The notes below the pieces were generated by a model that worked only from the letters and a program-made list of their open reading frames with translations, was not told the DNA's origin and did not search any database. A DNA stretch of 64,000 nucleotides from Artocarpus heterophyllus (lineage: Eukaryota; Streptophyta; Magnoliopsida; Rosales; Moraceae), in assembly GCA_025403435.1 (NCBI GenBank), contig CM046341.1, positions 6,147,462 to 6,211,461 of the forward strand. Direction: 5' to 3'. A program made the position numbers and the translations under genes. How positions within the stretch are numbered: position 1 is the first letter of the stretch; each line of letters starts with the position of its first letter. Below, piece by piece: positions 58,844 to 64,000 of this stretch.

Positions 58844-60539
58844 TGTCAGGAATCCAAAAACAGAACGACCCAAAAAACAAAGGGAAAAATAGCAAAGTCC
58901 AGAAAAAAGAAAACCCCCTATAATTGATATAATCTTAGAAACCCATGATTAAAAAAAGAAATGGATTTTTTCATAAAAAAAGAAATGGATTTTTTCATAA
59001 AAAAAAAGAAATTGATTTTTTTAGTTTTTCTCGTCAAAGGAAAAAAGAAAAATATTTGCAAACTTTTGCCTAAAATGACAATATATGACTGGATTCCTCT
59101 AATAAACCACTTCAGAAATGAAAAATAGCAAATCCAGTAATAAACCAAATCATAACACAGCTTGAAATTCCAAAAGGTGCCTCCTTTGTTGACCAAATAA
59201 CCCAAAAAAAAAATTGTTTTTCAAACCACTAGATGAGAAATTTCACAAAAAATTTTCTTCATAAATTTATGAACCTCAAAACCTCATATGCCCTCGTCAC
59301 CAACCATTTCTTTTTCTTTTCTTTTCTTTTTTATTTCTAATACTTTCCCAAAATTCAATAGATTGACAAAAATAAAATACAAGTAAACCCTAAGAAAATG
59401 ACCCAATTCCCACCACTTGATGACCGAAGACCAACGACCTAGAAATTAAAAAAAAAAACGAAAAAAAGGTTGAAATCCAATATATATATATATATATATA
59501 AACCTTGAAGCACAATCAAAGGCAGAGGTAAAGAAGAAGGCTTGCAGGAACCACGCGTGCAATACCCATATTCTCAAAATTAAAAAAATTAAAAAAAAAG
59601 GGAGAGACAGAGAGAGAAAGAGACGAAAATGTTGACTTTATATATAGAACCGAAGAATACTAAGAAGAAAAAGAAGAAAGTCGGCGAGAATCAGAAAAGG
59701 GTTTTGAGATTCAAAGGAAAAGGCAAAGAAGAAAGTCGTCGGAAAGCCATAAATTCAACATAGAAGGAAAAAAAAAAAAAACCCCACATACCAAAAATCC
59801 CGGGAAACAATTCTGTGATCAGAGAAATGGAGAGAAAATTATGGAAAAAAAAAAAGAAAGAAAAACCCAGAAGAATCGAAGGCAGAGAGAGGCGCACCAA
59901 CCAAAAAGAAAAGAAAAGGAAGGCCCTGAAAGCAAAAGAAGGATTTGAGACGAAACAGCTTCTTGTTCGCGGTTTCGCTTTAAACAAAATAAAAAAAATA
60001 TTAAGAATAAAAAAGGAATTGGAAATGGGAGTAGTTGGGAACAAAATCTAAAATAAAGGGGCAAAAAAATAAAATAAAAAAAAACTAAAAACAAAACAAA
60101 ACAGGTACAATTTAGGACGGACATTCAGGGGTTTAGTTAGGAAATAAAAAAAATCTGTCCGTACGCCGTCGTACTAAATTACCTGTCCTTTTTTGTACTT
60201 GGACCATCTTGTCCCTCACGGAAATAAAGAAGCAATGCGGTTTTACTTGAAAGAAATTAAAAAAATATAAATATAAATATTAAAAAAAAAAGGAAGAAGA
60301 ACAACAAATTTTATTACGATTCAACTCCTGTCATGGTAAGAACGAGAATTGTTATGATAAGACCTCTAAAACATTTTATCAATAAGAATCATTGTTTGTC
60401 CATTTGATTTTAATCTCACGCTTAAGAATAAACAAGCCCAACCTAAGTTAAATGAGTCCATGTACACCTAATTGATAATAAGCCAAAAATACAAAAATAA
60501 AAAGGCAGACTTTTACCCAAAAAAAAAAAAAAACCTACA
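58844..60539. promoter_or_regulatory. Upstream region of the kinase gene
   Basis: Presumed 5' untranslated region and promoter. Purine-rich GAGAGA/GAAGAA tracts (read as CT-rich on the minus strand) at about 59600-59960 are typical of plant leaders. A TATATATATATA run is at about 59480-59502, and a short tandem pair (AAAAAAGAAATGGATTTTTTCAT) at about 58950-59010. No coding gene; the long open frames here are low complexity. Confidence 0.45.
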
Positions 60540-61190
60540 AAACGGTGGTTGTTGCAGGCGACCCCAAGCACCACGACTTCTCCTCCACCTCCGAGAGGAG
60601 TCACCCGAGTTCATGACCATTATGTTTAGGCTTCACAAGGCGGAGGTGAAGATCCTCGTCGAGCTTCACGAGCTGGTGGGTCAAGGCAAAGTTCGTAGTC
60701 TAGCCGAGTGTCGCGAGCTTATGGGTGACCTTACAAAAAAACAGATCATAAGTGAAACAAAATCTGTAGGGTCATCGGCTACCCCATATCTCGAGTCTCA
60801 ATGGGCAGGGGTCACCTTCGACGAACCCAGATCGCAACCTAGATCGATTGGGGTGGAATCTGGCCTGCTTCGGCGACCCATATCGCAAACGAAGGTCACG
60901 GTTTGGTCACTATTGAGATTGCAACGCTAACTATCGTGACCTGTCGTCGATGTAGAGGGCGCAACTGTCGTGACAGGATCACCGCGACCCAAGGCGGTTT
61001 GCCAGTTCTCGCGATAAAAGTCGCCTCGATCGTGACCACTGTGGATCGCAAAGGTCAGTCGTGACCACTGTGGCTAGTTCAAGGCATCGTCACTGGTGTG
61101 GGGTTTGTGGAGATGAGGGCTCGCCGGCATTTGCAAAGATGAGTCCAAGGTGGTCGATGATATCTCCAATGGCTGCCCTTGTAGACTTTT
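60540..61190 (+). other. GC-rich island with an unrecognised ORF
   Basis: A sharp compositional change: about 650 bases much richer in GC than either side. It includes repeated words (CGTGACCACTGTGG twice near 61033-61070; GATCGCAA several times). A plus-strand open frame to stop at 60930 contains LHKAEVKILVELHELVGQGK and AECRELMGDLTKKQ, which look amphipathic and protein-like, but I recognise no domain. It could be a captured exon, a transposon fragment or chance in GC-rich DNA. Confidence 0.3.
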
Positions 61191-62288
61191 TTCTTTTAAG
61201 AAAATTCTGAAATTGTTGTGGTTTAATATTTTTATAATTGTTTTGATTAAAAAATGTTATAATTAGATGTGGTTGTATCTATTCTTATTTCTATAAGATA
61301 ATAGGTTTTTACCCTTTATTTTTTATCTAATCATTGTATTAAATGGGTCTTATGGATAAGAAACTTCTTATCATAGTATTTTATGGTAAAAACATCTCCG
61401 TTAATCTCCTTTGTAATCAACAGATGAGTTTGAAAACACCGGTTTAAACTACTTTTATTATAATATTTTTTCTCATCAAATTTAAATTGTTAAATTGTTT
61501 TTAAAATCCATCACATGATTATATTGGGTTTAAATAGCATATAAATTTCATATATTTTGATTGTGATCCAACTATTTAAGACTTCTACAAGTAGAATACT
61601 TTTTTTTTTTTTTGAGTTAGCAGAGTACTTTATTTGTGTGTTCTATCAAAGAATTTTCTATTTTAATATTAATTTTTAATGATAATGAAATCCATGCAAA
61701 ATAAATAATTAAGGCGTTGGTGGTATTTGTTAGAGTTCTTTATTTATTTAGATTTTAACTAATATATATATTACCAGAACGGTTTTGAGAAAATTCTTTT
61801 TTAAAAAAAGGTTTGGCTTTGAGAATATGAAAATATTTTGGCAAAACCCTAAAAAAAATATTTTGCCAAAAAAACCCAGTACTAAAATTCACGTCAGAGT
61901 ACATTTTCTTCTCTTTTTTTCCCCTTCTTTCTTGTAAAAGTTAGAATTACACGGTTTTATAAAAGATGTGAGTTTTTTTAGATTTTTTTTTCTTTTTGTA
62001 GTCTAATAGTAAAAGGAAAGTCTTGAACTAAATGTTTGCATCTATTAGTATTTTTATTGCTCATTGAATGTTAAAAAAATTTGAAATCTTGCTGATAATT
62101 TTTAAAATACATATAGTTTGATTGAAGCATTATTAATCAAAATATTTTAACAGGTAAAAAATGACTTCATTTCTTAATAAAATTTTTGTAAAGGAAAAAT
62201 ATTTGCAAGTATTATTCCAGCAAGCACAGAGTCACTTAGCGCCTCAATCCCCTACTTAATTTTTTTTTTAAAAGGATCCTACGCACAT
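61191..62288. other. AT-rich spacer
   Basis: No gene or clear repeat recognised. Confidence 0.5.
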
Positions 62289-63850
62289 GAATGTATATTG
62301 TATTATGTAATATACACATAGCGAATGTATATTGTATTATGTAATATACACATAGCCCTACTCAATATAAAAGTTAAATCTTATAGCTCCTATTAATTTT
62401 TCTTTTAGTTATTGTCCCCCACAAACAATAGTTTTTGGCTCCATCGTTGATTTGAAATTTTTTTCATGGCCTTTTTTTTAATATTAAGGAAAAACTAGTA
62501 AAGTTGAAGAAAATATTAAACATAAATACTCGTAAGTATTGCAAATGTAAGATCTCAATCTTTGTTATTATGGAGCCCATATAGGTCCACAAGTGAAGAA
62601 ACAGTCGAGCTCTTGACACTACTTATAAGTGCATTTAGTATTCTTAATAATTTAAAATAAAAAATATTCCTATTTTTTTTTTAATAAAACGAGATCAAAC
62701 AAGCGAATAGAGTGTTTGAGAAGTGAGTTGTAATTAAGAGTTATAATTAAAAGTACTGTAACATGTAAGAACTTTATATGATAGCATATTTTTGTTTTAT
62801 ACTGTTGCATGTAAGAGCTTCACACTATTTGAATTAGAGTTGATATAAATGTATATTGCATTATTACATATAGCCTTACTCAATATAAAAGTTAAATCTT
62901 ATAGCTCCTATCAATTTTTCTTTTAGTTATTGTTCCCTACAAACAATAATTTTTGGCTCCGTCGTTGATTTGGAATTTTTTTCATGGCTTATTTTGTAAT
63001 ATTAAGGGAAAAACTATTAAGGCTGAAGAAAATATTAAACACAAATACTCGTAAGTATTGCGAATGCAAGATCTCAATCTTCGTTATTATAGAGCCAATA
63101 AAGGTCCACAACGGAGCATGAGTGAAGAAACAGTTGAGCTCTTGACACTACTTATAAGTGTATTTAGTATCCTTAATAATTGAAAATAAAACAATGTTTC
63201 TCATTTTTTTTTTAATAAAACAAGATCAAATAAGTGAATAAAGTGTTTGTGAAGTGAGTTGCAATTGAGAGTTATAATTAAAAGTACTGTAATATGTGAG
63301 AGCTTTATACTATAGCATACTTTTGTTTTATACTAAGCATGTAAAAGTTTTACACTATTTGAATTAGAGTTAATATGAATGTATATTGCATTATGTAATA
63401 TACATATAGCCTTACTCAATATAAGAGTTAAATCTTATAGCTCCTATTAAATTATTATTATTATTATTATTATTTAGTTATTGTCCCCTACAAACAATAA
63501 TTTTGGCTTTGTCATTGATTTGAAATTTTTTTCATGGTGTTTTTTTTTTTTTGTAATATTAAGGGAAAGACTATACTCGTGATCTCAATCTTCGTTATTA
63601 TAGAGCCAATAAAGGTCCACAATGGAGCATGAGTGAAGAAACAGTCGAGCTCTTCACACTATTTATAAGTGCATTTAGTATTTTTTATAATTGAAAATAA
63701 AAAATGTTTCTCTTTTTTTTTTTTTTTTACTAAAACGAGATCAAAGAAGCATATAGAGTGTTTGGGAAGTGAGTTGCAATTGAGAGTTATAATTAAAGTA
63801 CTGTAGCATGTATAGCATACTTGAGCGTTGCACTGTTTAAATTACAATTG
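62289..63850. repeat. Tandem array of about 525-bp units, three copies
   Basis: Units start at about 62323, 62847 and 63377 with AATGTATATTG(T/C)ATTA. Each then runs through CTCAATATAAAAGTTAAATC, TTTTTGGCTCC, ACTCGTAAGTATTGC (missing in the third), GATCTCAATCTT, GAGCTCTTGACACTACTTAT and a GTGTTTG(A/T/G)GAAGTGAGTTG segment resembling the MITE family of this window. A 34-bp unit is itself duplicated at the left edge (62289-62322, 62323-62356). Copies differ by substitutions and small deletions. No coding capacity. Related to fold-back or satellite-like expansion of a transposon. Confidence 0.85.
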
Positions 63851-64000
63851 ATGGGTTAGTAACTGAGTTTGCTAAACATTACAGAACTCTCTCAAAGTCT
63901 CATCCCATGCAGTCCCTCGGAGTTGGTAGGCTTTTAGCGCACACTTCTAATGTAGGAAAAAATCAAACATACTATATGAAACGGCCTTTTTTTTTTTTTT
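63851..64000. other. Right window edge
   Basis: Sequence beyond the tandem array; no feature recognised. Confidence 0.4.

Noticed and set aside
59691..60124. Overlapping open frames of 101-117 codons upstream of the kinase gene
   Set aside because: Purine-rich leader DNA translates to Phe/Ser or Lys/Arg low-complexity strings in opposite frames; no domain.
1..64000. CRISPR arrays, tRNA genes, bacterial operon features
   Set aside because: None seen; spaced repeats here are MITEs, microsatellites or tandem duplications, and the tRNA-like words are retrotransposon primer sites.

Overview
The window is nuclear DNA of a flowering plant, most likely a eudicot. The genes have GT-AG introns, the spacers are AT-rich, and there are plant LTR retrotransposons, MITE-like repeats, a decayed plastid 16S rRNA insert and plant-only gene families (P- and DYW-class PPR proteins, RDM1). 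As I recall the Arabidopsis chromosome 3 map, the series P-class PPR (At3g22670), RDM1 (At3g22680), PPR-DYW (At3g22690), HMT3 (At3g22740), Raf-like kinase (At3g22750) lies in the same order here. The window therefore looks like a conserved block stretched by transposons. I cannot name the species.

Layout. 0.36-14.03 kb: a broken gene for the SUV3-type mitochondrial RNA helicase, split inside an exon by a very young LTR retrotransposon (3755-11940). 14.76-14.92 kb: plastid 16S rRNA fragment. 15.4-17.0 kb: intact intronless P-class PPR gene (minus). 18.8-20.0 kb: intact two-exon RDM1 (plus). 20.5-23.1 kb: PPR-DYW pseudogene (minus). 23.4-26.1 kb: small repeats and fold-back elements. 26.4-31.9 kb: intact seven-exon homocysteine S-methyltransferase gene (minus). 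35.8-44.3 kb: full-length but decayed Ty3/Gypsy element (minus). 47.0-54.06 kb: a decayed second copy of the gene cassette carried by the young retrotransposon, itself interrupted by a Ty1/Copia element (48774-53592, minus). 54.7-58.8 kb: intact six-exon Raf-like protein kinase gene (minus). 60.5-61.2 kb: GC-rich island. 62.3-63.85 kb: tandem array with a period of about 525 bp.

The most notable object is the 8.2-kb LTR retrotransposon in SUV3. It has 1978-bp LTRs in which I found one difference, a perfect 5-bp target duplication, an initiator-Met tRNA primer site and a polypurine tract, but no gag or pol. Its interior carries two intact intronless ORFs. One encodes a 173-aa basic protein with a Cys4 cluster, resembling nucleic-acid-binding proteins of some plant RNA viruses. 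The other encodes a 216-aa LOG-family (cytokinin-activating phosphoribohydrolase-like) protein whose usual catalytic arginine position is occupied by asparagine. The decayed copy at 47-54 kb keeps both ORFs in the same order, the same intergenic region with a thrice-repeated motif, and the same 3' tail. The pair therefore behaves as a stable mobile cassette.

Two of the six conserved-block genes (SUV3 and PPR-DYW) are pseudogenes here. Intact paralogues probably exist elsewhere, perhaps in another subgenome.
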